From contig JAXMDB010000013.1 of the NCBI GenBank assembly GCA_046348995.1, forward strand, positions 59,632-123,631: DNA of 64,000 nt, given 5' to 3'. A program made the translations under genes and the position numbers. This document shows, one piece after another, positions 27,108 to 35,949 of the stretch (position 1 is its first letter; each line of letters begins with the position of its first letter). Under the pieces are notes generated by a model. The model had not been told where the DNA came from, ran no database searches, and saw nothing but the letters and a program-made list of their open reading frames with translations. This DNA comes from JANNSX01 sp046348995. Lineage in GTDB: Bacteria > Pseudomonadota > Alphaproteobacteria > Rhizobiales > Hyphomicrobiaceae.

Positions 27108-27956
27108 TCACGCCCTGAAATAGGGCTCGTCCCCGACCACCGTGACGCGGTGCATCAGCCGGTGATGGGGGGCGAAATCGCCCGCTGCGAAATGCTGCGT
27201 GCAGCGATTGTCCCACACCGCGACCGAGTTCTTCTGCCAGCGGAAGCGCATCTGAAAGCCAGACTGCTCGGCGTGCCGGAGCAGCATCTCGAGCAGATGC
27301 TCGCTTTCGATCTTGGTCACGCCGAGCAAGCGCGTCGTGAACGAGCGGTTGACGAACAAGGCGCGCTTGCCCGTCACCGGATGCGTGCGCACCACCGGAT
27401 GCACGACGGGCGGAAACTTCTCCTGCATCGCGCGCAGCTTGGCGAGCCCCTCTTTCGACGAGACGATGTCACCGAACCCCTCGGTGATGTCGTGCACGGC
27501 GGAAAGCCCCTCGACCAGCCGCTTCATCGGCTCGGACAGGGCGTCGTAGGCCGCATACATGCTTGACCAGAGTGTGTCGCCACCGACCTCGGGAATGATC
27601 CGGCCGACGAGGATCGAGGCCATCGCCGGGTTCTTCCGGAAGGTCACGTCCGTATGCCACTCGTCGTTGTAGATGCCTTCCCGGCCCTTCTGCTCCACGA
27701 TCGTCACCTCGGGGCATTCGGGCACCTTGCCGAATACGGGATGCGGTGGCTCGATCTCGCCCAACTGCCGCGCGAACGCCACCTGCCCGGCCGGCGTGAT
27801 ATCCTGATCGCGGAAGAAGACGACGAGGTGCTTGAGGAGCGCCTCCTTTACGTCCTCGAGCGTTTCGGGATCGAGCGGCCTCGCAAGATCGACGCCTTCG
27901 ATCTCCGCGCCGATGAGCGGCGTAATGGGCCGGACGGCGATGTTGGCTCTCGGCAT
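27108..27956 (-). CDS. TauD/TfdA-family Fe(II)/2-oxoglutarate dioxygenase
   Basis: The 282-residue protein has the family's metal triad: H-T-D in N-D-E-W-H-T-D-V-T-F near residue 100 and the distal His in W-D-N-R-C-T-Q-H-F-A near 255. The 2-oxoglutarate Arg is in the C-terminal H-R-L-M-H-R-V-T-V segment. Such enzymes hydroxylate taurine, sulphonates or aryloxyacids. ATG 27956 is chosen over ATG 27974 because AGGGG lies 7 nt upstream of it. It is divergent from the glx cluster. Confidence 0.9.
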   Translation of the reverse strand: MPRANIAVRPITPLIGAEIEGVDLARPLDPETLEDVKEALLKHLVVFFRDQDITPAGQVAFARQLGEIEPPHPVFGKVPECPEVTIVEQKGREGIYNDEWHTDVTFRKNPAMASILVGRIIPEVGGDTLWSSMYAAYDALSEPMKRLVEGLSAVHDITEGFGDIVSSKEGLAKLRAMQEKFPPVVHPVVRTHPVTGKRALFVNRSFTTRLLGVTKIESEHLLEMLLRHAEQSGFQMRFRWQKNSVAVWDNRCTQHFAAGDFAPHHRLMHRVTVVGDEPYFRA

Positions 27957-28075
27957 CGGCGATCCCCTATTCATCCCGTGAAAAAATGTTTCCTCGCGAT
28001 TGATCGCGCTCGACGCCGATGCTAAATGCTTATCGGTGCCGCGATCGCGCGGCCGCTTCGTGAGAGGATTTCCCG

Positions 28076-28975
28076 ATGTGCGGCATTGTCGGCCTCTACC
28101 TTAAGGACAAGACGCTCGAAGGCAAGCTCGGACACCTGTTCACGCCGATGCTGATCGAGATGACGAACCGCGGGCCGGATTCGGCCGGCGTCGCCATCTA
28201 TCGCGATCCCGTCGGCAAGAGCGAGCTCAAGATCACGCTCGCGCATACCGATCCCGCCTACGATTGGGCAGCGCTCGCCGGCAGCCTCACCGATCTGCAC
28301 GGTAAGACCACGGCCCGCAAGCTCGGCAATCATTGCGTGCTCGTGACGAAGGCCGGCGAGGACGAGGTGCGTGCCTATCTCACCGCGGAAGCGCCCGACG
28401 TGCGCATCGTCGGCGCCGGTCACGTCATCGAAATCTTCAAGGAGGTCGGGCTGCCGAAACAGGTGGCCGAGATGTACGATCTCGAGCACGCCAAAGGTAG
28501 CCACGTCATCGGCCACACCCGCATGGCGACCGAGAGCGCGGTGACGACGGCAGGCTCGCATCCGTTCGCGACCGGCCAAGATCTCTGCCTCGTGCACAAC
28601 GGCTCGCTGTCGAACCACAACCGGCTGCGCGAGTGGCTGCGCACGAATGCCGGCATGGAGTTCCAGACCGAGAACGACACCGAGGTGGCGGCGGCCTATC
28701 TCACCTGGAAGCTGCGCGAGGGCGCGACCCTGAAACAGGCGCTCGAGTCTTCTCTCACCGATCTCGACGGGTTCTATACGTTCGTCGCCGGCACCGCCGA
28801 CGGCTTCGCGGTCTTGCGCGATCCGATCGCCTGCAAGCCGGCGGTGATGGCCGAGACGGATAAGTGGGTCGCCTTCGGGTCCGAGTTCCGGGCGCTCAGG
28901 TCGCTGCCGGGCATCGACAATGCGCGCGTCTGGGAGCCGGAGCCGGCGATCGTGTATTCTTGGGGAAAGCAGTAG
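28076..28975 (+). CDS. glxB: GlxB-type class II glutamine amidotransferase subunit
   Basis: The 299-residue protein begins M-C-G-I-V-G-L, placing the nucleophile Cys at residue 2 after Met removal. H-T-R-M-A-T-E and the H-N-G-S-L-S-N-H motif follow the amidotransferase domain of GltB/PurF. Homologues are GlxB and MgsA, which supply ammonia to the GlxCD/MgsBC complex (glutamate-synthase-like, or N-methylglutamate synthase in methylotrophs). It is the first gene of the glx cluster. Its stop is followed at once by the left repeat of the inserted S23-like cassette. Confidence 0.9.
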   Translation: MCGIVGLYLKDKTLEGKLGHLFTPMLIEMTNRGPDSAGVAIYRDPVGKSELKITLAHTDPAYDWAALAGSLTDLHGKTTARKLGNHCVLVTKAGEDEVRAYLTAEAPDVRIVGAGHVIEIFKEVGLPKQVAEMYDLEHAKGSHVIGHTRMATESAVTTAGSHPFATGQDLCLVHNGSLSNHNRLREWLRTNAGMEFQTENDTEVAAAYLTWKLREGATLKQALESSLTDLDGFYTFVAGTADGFAVLRDPIACKPAVMAETDKWVAFGSEFRALRSLPGIDNARVWEPEPAIVYSWGKQ

Positions 28976-28976
28976 C

Positions 28977-29011
28977 ATGTGAGTTGTGAGATTGTGAGTT
29001 GTGAGATTGTT
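28977..29011 (+). repeat. Left inverted repeat of the S23 cassette
   Basis: A tandem GTGAGTTGTGAGATT unit (two copies) begins 2 nt after the glxB stop. Its reverse complement recurs at 29455-29493. Confidence 0.8.
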
Positions 29012-29052
29012 GGCCTGTCCAAGCCGAGCCAGCCTGGGCAACAAACTTAGCA

Positions 29053-29424
29053 ATGATCCGATCCCACAAAGATTTGGACGTTTGGCAGAAAGCGATTTCT
29101 CTTGCAGAGCTTGCGTACCGCCAAACCGCCAACTTCCCGAAAGAGGAGACCTATGGTCTCACAGCACAAATTCGACGCTCCGCTGTCTCGGTCGCGGCCA
29201 ACATCGCAGAGGGATTTGGACGAGACCAAACAGGCACCTTCATCCAGTTCCTCCGGATTGCACTGGGGTCGACGCGTGAGTTGGACACACACATCACTAT
29301 CTCAATCCGGATTGGGCTGATGACCGTCCCCGATGCAAGCACCATGACGCGAGAGTGCGAAGACATCAGCAAGATGCTGCGTTCGCTCATTCGCACACTC
29401 GAAGCCAAGCAAGACAAGAAATAG
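29053..29424 (+). CDS. Four-helix-bundle protein (S23/23S rRNA intervening-sequence family)
   Basis: The 123-residue protein has the family's N-terminal H-K-D-L-D-V-W-Q-K-A, the central Q-I-R-R-S-A-V-S-V-A-A-N-I-A-E-G motif and a helical end. Homologues are encoded in intervening sequences of 23S rRNA and as scattered single genes; their function is unknown. Here the gene lies between glxB and glxC, framed by inverted GTGAGTTGTGAG-type repeats at 28977-29011 and 29455-29493. It has no functional tie to the glx genes, so it is probably a passenger that moved in. Confidence 0.9.
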   Translation: MIRSHKDLDVWQKAISLAELAYRQTANFPKEETYGLTAQIRRSAVSVAANIAEGFGRDQTGTFIQFLRIALGSTRELDTHITISIRIGLMTVPDASTMTRECEDISKMLRSLIRTLEAKQDKK

Positions 29425-29440
29425 CGAGGGGCCGCGCCCA

Positions 29441-30175
29441 ATGACCCAACACCGCACAACTCACAATCTCACAACCTCACAACCTCACAATTCAAAGATC
29501 ATCGACGTTCAAAAGCTCGGACTGACGAACGTCAATCAAAAACTCCAGAAGATCGCACCCGGCTCGAACGAAACTCACTTCACCCTGCAACATCCGGAAG
29601 GTGAGCACGTGCTCGCCGTCGGGCTGATGTCGCCGATCACCGTCGAGGTCATGGGCACTGCCGGCTACTACTGTGCCGGCATGAACAAGGAAGCGACCGT
29701 CATCGTGCATGGCAACGTTTCGACCGGCGTCGCCGAGAACATGATGTCGGGGTTTGTGCGGGTCAAAGGCAATGCCAGCCAGTCGGCGGGCGCAACGGCG
29801 CAAGGCGGCATGCTCGTCGTCGAGGGCGATGCGGCGGCGCGTTGCGGCATCTCCATGAAAGGCGTCAACATCGTCGTCGGCGGCAGCGTCGGCCATATGA
29901 GCGCGTTCATGGCGCAGTCTGGCGCGATGGTCGTGCTCGGCGATGCCGGCGACGCACTCGGTGACTCGCTGTACGAGGCGCGGCTCTATGTGCGCGGGAA
30001 GGTCAAGTCGCTCGGTGCCGATTGCATCGAGAAGGAGATGACCGCGCATCATCTGGAAAAGCTCGCCCGGCTTCTCGACAAGGCCGAGATGAAGGCGAAT
30101 GCCAAGGACTTCCGCCGCTACGGCTCGGCGCGCAAGCTCTACAATTTCAACATCGACAACGTCGACGCGTACTGA
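29441..30175 (+). CDS. glxC: GlxC-type glutamate synthase-like (GXGXG) subunit
   Basis: The 244-residue protein has the GltB C-terminal beta-helix pattern (V-K-G-N-A-S-Q-S-A-G, V-V-E-G-D-A-A-A-R-C-G, V-V-G-G-S-V-G-H). Homologues are GlxC and MgsB. The only in-frame start, ATG 29441 with AGGGG about 10 nt upstream, puts the first ~18 residues (T-Q-H-R-T-T-H-N-L-T-T-S-Q-P-H-N-S) within the right repeat of the S23 cassette. The native N terminus probably began at K-I-I-D-V-Q, so the insertion seems to have replaced the original start. Confidence 0.88.
   Translation: MTQHRTTHNLTTSQPHNSKIIDVQKLGLTNVNQKLQKIAPGSNETHFTLQHPEGEHVLAVGLMSPITVEVMGTAGYYCAGMNKEATVIVHGNVSTGVAENMMSGFVRVKGNASQSAGATAQGGMLVVEGDAAARCGISMKGVNIVVGGSVGHMSAFMAQSGAMVVLGDAGDALGDSLYEARLYVRGKVKSLGADCIEKEMTAHHLEKLARLLDKAEMKANAKDFRRYGSARKLYNFNIDNVDAY
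29455..29493 (-). repeat. Right inverted repeat of the S23 cassette
   Basis: The run CACAACTCACAATCTC followed by ACAACCTCACAACCTCACAA is the inverted counterpart of the repeat at 28977-29011, with one extra half-unit. It falls inside the first codons of glxC. Confidence 0.8.
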
Positions 30176-30194
30176 GCGCGAACGGGGACTGACC

Positions 30195-31532
30195 ATGGAT
30201 CCGAAAGACGCCGCCCGAATTCCGCCCACGACGCCGCGCCATTCCGCGACGTTCGATGAATATACGCTTTCCGAAATCCGCCGCGCGGCGGCCACCGGCA
30301 TCTACGACATCCGCGGCGGCGGCGCGAAGCGTCGCGTCCCGCACTTCGACGACCTGTTGTTCCTCGGCGCGTCGATTTCGCGCTATCCGCTCGAAGGCTA
30401 CCGCGAGCGCTGCTCGACCGAGGTCGTGCTCGGCACGCGCTTCGCCAAGAAGCCGATCACGCTGAAAATCCCGATCACCATCGCCGGCATGAGCTTCGGC
30501 TCGCTCTCGGCGCAAGCGAAGGACGCGCTCGGGCGCGGCGCCTCGATCGCCGGCACCTCGACGACGACCGGCGACGGCGGCATGACGCCCGAGGAGCGCG
30601 GCCAATCGAAAACGCTCGTCTATCAATATCTCCCCTCGCGCTACGGCATGAACCCCGACGATCTGCGCAAAGCCGACGCCATCGAGGTGGTCGTCGGCCA
30701 GGGCGCCAAGCCGGGTGGCGGCGGCATGCTGCTCGGCCAGAAGATCTCCGACCGTGTCGCGCAAATGCGCAACCTCCCCAAGGGCATCGACCAGCGCTCG
30801 GCCTGCCGGCATCCGGACTGGACCGGCCCGGACGATCTCGAAATCAAGATCCGTGAGCTGCGCGAGATCACGAATTGGGAGAAGCCGGTCTACGTCAAGG
30901 TCGGCGGCGCGCGGCCCTACTACGACACCGCGCTCTCGATCAAATCCGGCGCCGACGTCGTCGTGCTCGACGGCATGCAGGGTGGCACGGCGGCGACGCA
31001 GGAAGTGTTCATCGAGCATGTCGGGCAACCGATCCTCGCCTGCATTCCACTGGCCGTGCAGGCGCTGAAGGACCTCAACATGCACCGCAAGGTGCAGCTC
31101 ATCGTCTCGGGCGGCATTCGCAACGGCGCAGACGTCGCCAAGGCGCTGGCGCTCGGTGCTGACGCCGTCTCGATCGGCACGGCGGCGCTCGTCGCCTTGG
31201 GCGACAACGATCCGGCGCTCGAGGATGAGTACCAGAAGCTCGGCACGACCGCCGGCTGCTACGACGATTGGCACGAGGGCCGCGATCCGGCCGGCATCAC
31301 CACGCAAGACCCGGAGCTCGCCAAGCGCCTCGATCCGGTGAAGGCCGGACGGAGACTTGCGAACTATCTCAAGGTCATGACGCTCGAATGCCAGACGATT
31401 GCGCGCGCCTGCGGCAAGAGTCACGTCCACAACCTCGAGCCCGAGGACATGGTCGCCCTCACCGTCGAGGCCGCCGCGATGGCCCGCGTGCCGATCGCCG
31501 GGACAAGCTGGATCCCGGGCGTCTCGAAATAG
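30195..31532 (+). CDS. glxD: GlxD-type FMN-binding glutamate synthase-like subunit
   Basis: The 445-residue protein matches the FMN domain of glutamate synthase: F-G-S-L-S-A-Q-A-K-D-A-L-G-R-G, T-T-T-G-D-G-G-M, the H-P-D-W-T-G-P-D-D-L segment and the V-L-D-G-M-Q-G-G-T-A-A-T motif. Clustered Cys in C-Y-D-D-W and C-Q-T-I-A-R-A-C suggest an iron-sulphur site. Homologues are GlxD and MgsC. ATG 30195 follows GGGGA and lies 19 nt after glxC. Confidence 0.92.
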   Translation: MDPKDAARIPPTTPRHSATFDEYTLSEIRRAAATGIYDIRGGGAKRRVPHFDDLLFLGASISRYPLEGYRERCSTEVVLGTRFAKKPITLKIPITIAGMSFGSLSAQAKDALGRGASIAGTSTTTGDGGMTPEERGQSKTLVYQYLPSRYGMNPDDLRKADAIEVVVGQGAKPGGGGMLLGQKISDRVAQMRNLPKGIDQRSACRHPDWTGPDDLEIKIRELREITNWEKPVYVKVGGARPYYDTALSIKSGADVVVLDGMQGGTAATQEVFIEHVGQPILACIPLAVQALKDLNMHRKVQLIVSGGIRNGADVAKALALGADAVSIGTAALVALGDNDPALEDEYQKLGTTAGCYDDWHEGRDPAGITTQDPELAKRLDPVKAGRRLANYLKVMTLECQTIARACGKSHVHNLEPEDMVALTVEAAAMARVPIAGTSWIPGVSK

Positions 31533-31554
31533 GGCGAACTGGAGCCGCCGTATC

Positions 31555-32169
31555 GTGGAGTTGTCCGCCCTCCTCCTCTTCGCCGGAGCGCTACTCGTGA
31601 ACTCGGGCTCTCCCGGTCCGAGCATCGCGGCGCTGGTGGCACGGGTGCTGACGAGCGGCTGGCGGAACGCGCTCCCGTTCGCCGCCGCCATGTGGATCGG
31701 CGAGGCGGCCTGGCTCATTGCCGCGGTGATCGGCCTCGCGGCGCTCGCCGAGACCTTTCACTGGGTCTTCGTCACTATCAAGTGGTGCGGGGTGGCCTAC
31801 CTCCTGACACTCGCTTGGCACATGTGGCATGCACCGGTGGCGGCCGGCGAACCCGAGGCGGAATTGAAGGCCGGCTCGGCTATGCGCATGTTTCTTACCG
31901 GCCTCACCGTAACCCTCGGCAATCCGAAGATCATGGTGTTCTATCTGGCATTGCTGCCGACGCTCATCGATCTCGGCCGGGTCGGAGCGCTCGGGCTCGT
32001 CGAGCTGACGGCGGTCATGATCGCGGTGCTGGCGGCGACCGACATCGCCTGGATGATCGCCGCATCGCGCGCGCGGCGCTTGCTGAGAAGTCAGCGCGCG
32101 ATGCGCATTACCAACCGCGTCAGCGCCGGTGCCATGGCCGGAGCAGCGGCGGCCATCGCCACCCGCTGA
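31555..32169 (+). CDS. LysE-family exporter
   Basis: The 204-residue protein has five to six hydrophobic segments, with the family opening L-L-V-N-S-G-S-P-G-P-S and T-L-G-N-P-K-I-M-V-F-Y-L. I infer a GTG start at 31555 with GGAG about 10 nt upstream, because no suitable ATG precedes the first helix. LysE proteins export amino acids or related compounds; here one may relieve an excess of a glutamate derivative made by the surrounding enzymes. Confidence 0.85.
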   Translation: MELSALLLFAGALLVNSGSPGPSIAALVARVLTSGWRNALPFAAAMWIGEAAWLIAAVIGLAALAETFHWVFVTIKWCGVAYLLTLAWHMWHAPVAAGEPEAELKAGSAMRMFLTGLTVTLGNPKIMVFYLALLPTLIDLGRVGALGLVELTAVMIAVLAATDIAWMIAASRARRLLRSQRAMRITNRVSAGAMAGAAAAIATR

Positions 32170-32179
32170 GGAGGAGCCC

Positions 32180-32641
32180 ATGTCGGAACACACCGCCACC
32201 CTGACCTGGTCCCGCGACGGCGCTCTCTTCACCGACGGCAAATTCAGCAGGAAGCATACCTGGCGCTTCGACGGCGGCGCCGAGATTGTAGGCTCGCCCG
32301 CACCGCAGGTCGTGCCGCCGCCGATGTCGGTTCCCGCAGGCGTCGATCCGGAGGAAGCTTTCGTCGCGTCGCTTGCCTCCTGCCACATGCTGTTCTTCCT
32401 GGCGCTCGCCGCCAAGAAGCGCTTCGTCGTCGACAGCTATGTCGACGAGGCGGTGGGCGCGCTTGGTAAACGCGCCGATGGCAAGACCTGGATGGCGCGC
32501 GTGACGCTGAGGCCCAAGGCTCTATTCTCCGGCGACAAGCAGCCCACGTTCGAGGACATTGCCGCCCTGCACACCCAAGCGCACGATCTGTGCTATATCG
32601 CCAACTCGGTAACGACCGAGGTCATACTCGAGCCACGCTGA
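32180..32641 (+). CDS. OsmC/Ohr-family protein
   Basis: The 153-residue protein has the family's peroxidatic Cys in A-S-L-A-S-C-H-M-L-F-F-L and a second Cys in A-H-D-L-C-Y-I-A-N. OsmC proteins reduce organic hydroperoxides. GAGGAG stands just before ATG 32180, which lies 10 nt after the exporter gene. Confidence 0.92.
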   Translation: MSEHTATLTWSRDGALFTDGKFSRKHTWRFDGGAEIVGSPAPQVVPPPMSVPAGVDPEEAFVASLASCHMLFFLALAAKKRFVVDSYVDEAVGALGKRADGKTWMARVTLRPKALFSGDKQPTFEDIAALHTQAHDLCYIANSVTTEVILEPR

Positions 32642-32681
32642 GCCGCGCGGCCATAACAAAGACTGTCGAGGGAGGATACGC

Positions 32682-33989
32682 ATGACTGCCGACTTGACCG
32701 CCTATGCCAAAGAGCGCGGCATCAAATACTTTCTCATCAACTTCACCGACCTGTTCGGCCATCAGCGCGCCAAGCTCGTGCCGTCGCAGGCGATCGCCGG
32801 CATGCAGAAATCGGGCGCGGGCTTCGCGGGGTTCGCGACCTGGCTCGACATGACGCCGGCGCATCCCGACATGTTCGCGATGCCCGACCCCTCCTCCGTC
32901 ATTCAGCTGCCGTGGAAGAAGGACACCGCCTGGGTTGCCTCCGATCTCGTGATGGACGGCAAGCTCGTCCAGCAGGCGCCGCGCGTGGTTCTGAAACGCC
33001 TCATCAAAGAGGCGGCTGACAAAGGCTATCGCCTGAAATCTGGCGTCGAGTGCGAGTATCACCTGATCACTCCCGACGGCCGCGCCATCGCCGACGGCCG
33101 CGATACGCAGGAGAAGCCCTGCTACGACCAGCAGGCGCTGACGCGGCGGATGGATATCATCACCGAGATCTGCGACTGCATGCTGGAGCTCGGCTGGAAC
33201 CCCTACCAGAACGATCACGAGGACGCGAACGGCCAGTTCGAGATGAACTGGGATTTCGACGACGCGCTCGTCACCGCCGACCGGCACGCCTTCTTCAAAT
33301 ACATGACGAAGACGATCGCCGAGAAACACGGGCTTCGCGCGACCTTCATGCCCAAGCCCTTCTCGAACCTCACCGGCAACGGCTGTCACATGCACCTGTC
33401 GGTCTGGAGCATGGATGGGAAGAAAAACCTCTTCGACGATCCCAAGGGCACGCTCGGCTTGACCGAGATGGCCTATCACTTCGTCGGCGGCATTCTCGCC
33501 AACGGCGAGGCGTTGTGCGCGATCACCAATCCGACGGTCAATTCCTACAAGCGAATTAACGCGCCCCGCACGGTTTCGGGCGCCACCTGGTCGCCCAACA
33601 CGCTGACCTTCGGCGGCAACAACCGCACGAACATGGTCCGCATCCCCGACGGCGGGCGCTGCGAGATCCGCTTGGCCGACGGCGCGGTCAATCCCTACCT
33701 GCACCATGCCGTCTATCTCGCCGCCGGCATCGACGGCGTCGAGCATCGCCGCGATCCGGGTCCCCGGCACGACATCGATATGTATGCCGAGGGACACAAG
33801 GCGCCGGAGGCCAAGCGCTTGCCGCTCAATATGCTGGATGCGATGCGCGCCTTCGAGCAGAACACATTCCTGCGCAACCAGCTCGGCGAAGAGTTCTCGC
33901 GTGCTTACCTGAAGCTCAAGCACACCGAGTGGAATCAGTACGCGGCGCATCTGACGGAATGGGAGCGCGCCAACACGCTCGATTGTTGA
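32682..33989 (+). CDS. glnT: Type III glutamine synthetase-like enzyme (GlnT/GmaS branch)
   Basis: The 435-residue enzyme has the glutamine synthetase fold: V-E-C-E-Y-H-L, G-N-G-C-H-M-H-L-S, N-S-Y-K-R-I, then R-I-P-D-G-G-R-C-E-I-R. This subgroup includes GlnT of Rhizobium and gamma-glutamylmethylamide synthetase (GmaS). It follows glxBCD, as GmaS follows mgsABC in methylotrophs, so ligation of ammonia or of methylamine to glutamate are both possible. It closes the cluster; an inverted repeat at 34014-34042 may terminate it. Confidence 0.9.
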   Translation: MTADLTAYAKERGIKYFLINFTDLFGHQRAKLVPSQAIAGMQKSGAGFAGFATWLDMTPAHPDMFAMPDPSSVIQLPWKKDTAWVASDLVMDGKLVQQAPRVVLKRLIKEAADKGYRLKSGVECEYHLITPDGRAIADGRDTQEKPCYDQQALTRRMDIITEICDCMLELGWNPYQNDHEDANGQFEMNWDFDDALVTADRHAFFKYMTKTIAEKHGLRATFMPKPFSNLTGNGCHMHLSVWSMDGKKNLFDDPKGTLGLTEMAYHFVGGILANGEALCAITNPTVNSYKRINAPRTVSGATWSPNTLTFGGNNRTNMVRIPDGGRCEIRLADGAVNPYLHHAVYLAAGIDGVEHRRDPGPRHDIDMYAEGHKAPEAKRLPLNMLDAMRAFEQNTFLRNQLGEEFSRAYLKLKHTEWNQYAAHLTEWERANTLDC

Positions 33990-34013
33990 GAAGGCGTTAA
34001 AAGCCGTTCCAGG

Positions 34014-34042
34014 ATCGGCCGCATCCAGCGGGTGCGGCCGAT
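34014..34042 (+). terminator. Hairpin downstream of the glutamine synthetase gene
   Basis: ATCGGCCGCA / TGCGGCCGAT forms a perfect 10-bp stem with a 9-base loop, 25 nt after the stop. The following TATAT is only a weak T-run. Confidence 0.5.
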
Positions 34043-34255
34043 TATATAGAGAGAGACGTGAATTCCAGGCAATTTCTCTAAAATTGAAGTCATTTGGAGA
34101 AGCTAGAATTCAATTCATTTCCCTACAAATTGATCAGTGGACTTAATTCTAGATTTGAACCTCGATGTTAGAACCGGTGTACGGTCTAGGTGAAGGCGTT
34201 GGGGCTTGTCACCGGGACGACCGAGTTTTGGTCCGGTTTACGGGGAATTCATCAC
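34043..34255. other. AT-rich region upstream of the interrupted RTX gene
   Basis: This stretch is markedly richer in A and T than its surroundings (especially 34043-34165) and repeats AATTC several times. It precedes the RTX start codon at 34256 and is the expected promoter region. No single promoter box can be named. Confidence 0.35.
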
Positions 34256-34289
34256 ATGGCGACGATTACGGGCACATCCGGCAAGGACA
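34256..34289 (+). pseudogene. 5' fragment of the RTX gene interrupted by IS66
   Basis: From ATG 34256, with GGGGA 10 nt upstream, 11 codons (M-A-T-I-T-G-T-S-G-K-D) precede the insertion. Read on across the IS, they continue in frame into K-L-K-G-T-S-L-N-D-V at 36776. As it stands the frame ends at 34342 after 28 residues. Confidence 0.85.
34282..34289 (+). repeat. IS66 target site duplication, left copy
   Basis: CAAGGACA directly precedes the left end GTAAGCATTCGG and is identical to 36768-36775. IS66 elements duplicate 8 bp. Confidence 0.92.
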
Positions 34290-34325
34290 GTAAGCATTCG
34301 GTGAGAACCGCAGGCGCGGTAGATT

Positions 34326-35897
34326 TCAGGCCGCCTGACTGATGACGCTACGATCGCGTTGCCAGTTCCACGGTAGCAGCTCGTCGAGGCGTGACGCCGG
34401 ATGCCCGGCGAGCCGTGAGAGCACATCGGCGAGCCAGGCTTGCGGATCGTTGCCGTTCATCTTGGCTGTGACGATGAGGGAGTACATGGCGGCGGCGCGG
34501 CGGCCGCCGCGATCAAGGTACGAAGAGCCACGATTTTCTGCCGAGCGCGATCCCGCGCAACGCACGTTCGGCGGCATTGTTGCTCAGGCAGATGCGGCCA
34601 TCGTCGAGGAAGCGGGTGAAGGACGGCCATCGCTTCAGCATGTAGTCGATGGCCTTGGCGAGATCATGCCCGCGCGAGAGCTTGGGCCGCATCTCGCGCA
34701 TCCACGCTTCGAGCTCGGCGACGAGCGGTGCGCTCCACTCCTGACGAACACGGTGGCGCTCTTCGGCGCTTGTGCGTTGATATCGCGTTCGATCCTCGAA
34801 TGAAGCTGATCGATGCGCCGCATCGACCTCCAGCGCCAAGGCGAGATCGCGGCAGTTCACCTTCGCCTTTGCCGCGCACCGGCCTCGATGCTCGCGAGCG
34901 CAAGAAGAGACGCGTGATGCCCAGCAAGCCGCTTCCAGGATCGTTCCCGGTTTGCGGCTGGCCGCGGAGCTCCTTGTAGCCGCCGTAAGCATCGGCCTGC
35001 AGCACACCGGACCAGCGGGCGAGGTGACTGCGGATGCTCTGCCGCCGCGATCGCGCGAGGTCACGAACATGTCGCATGGGCTCGCCCTTCAAACGGCCGA
35101 TCGTCTCGACATACGACTCCAGCAGCGTCCAGGATCGCCTTGCCCTTGACACCGGCACGGTAGCGTCACCGCAACGCTCGGCGGTGAAGATCGCGCCTCG
35201 CACGCCCGAGCAGCGGCCCAGCGCCGCACATCCGGCGCCAACCCGATCACGGCGAGTGCGGATGTGCGAGTGGCACGTCGCGCGCTCGGAGCCGGCCGCG
35301 GTTCAGCGGCTGGTCTGGGAACTTCAGCGAGCAGACGGCTTGGGTGGGCCGCCCAGCCGCGCGCGGCGTGACGTGAACGCGGTGGCTCGCGATCGTCTGA
35401 GTCCGGCGTCATCTTCTCGCGGACATGCTGGATCACCTTCCATGGCGCGGATCACCTCCAGCGTCTCGGTGATGGTCTCGCCGAGCTTGCGCAACCGCGT
35501 GCCGCCGCAACAGGCGCAGGTGGTGGGAGCCGGCACGACGACGCGCTCGCGCGGCAGATGCTCGGGGAAAGGCTGGCGGGACGGACGCTGCGGGCATAGC
35601 GCTGAACCGTCGCGGTCTGGCCGCCGCCGTCTCGGCGGCAATCCGTCCTCGGTCGCGGTGGTCTCCAGGTCCTCGAGCTCCATTCCATCTGGTCGATGAG
35701 ACGGGCGGTGCGCTCGATCGGGTCCCGTAGATCGACGCTTCAGCTTGGCGATCTCGAGCTTCTGGGCCGCGATCGTCGCCGCATCGTCGGCGTTCCTGGC
35801 GCGGGCGAGTGCAAAGCTCGGCCTCGATCTGAGCAGCTCGAGCCTCGGCGATGAGCAGCGCCGCTCTCAGCGCGTCGATGTCGGAAGGCGAATCCAT
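34326..35897 (-). pseudogene. tnpC: IS66 tnpC transposase, frameshifted
   Basis: Pieces of the DDE transposase appear in different frames: the N terminus M-D-S-P-S-D-I-D-A-L-R (from 35897), a middle part with the zinc-like C-A-C-C-G-G-T and P-R-E-R-V-V-V-P-A-P, then C-L-S-N-N-A-A-E-R-A-L-R-G-like sequence near 34560, and the C terminus W-L-A-D-V-L-S-R-L-A-G-H-P. Several single-base indels separate them; one is an added T in the codons after E-A-E-L near 35815. Confidence 0.85.
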
Positions 35898-35949
35898 GCG
35901 CCAACGGAATCACAGACCATCGCGCGCCGCTCGCGGAAAGTGCGCGCTC

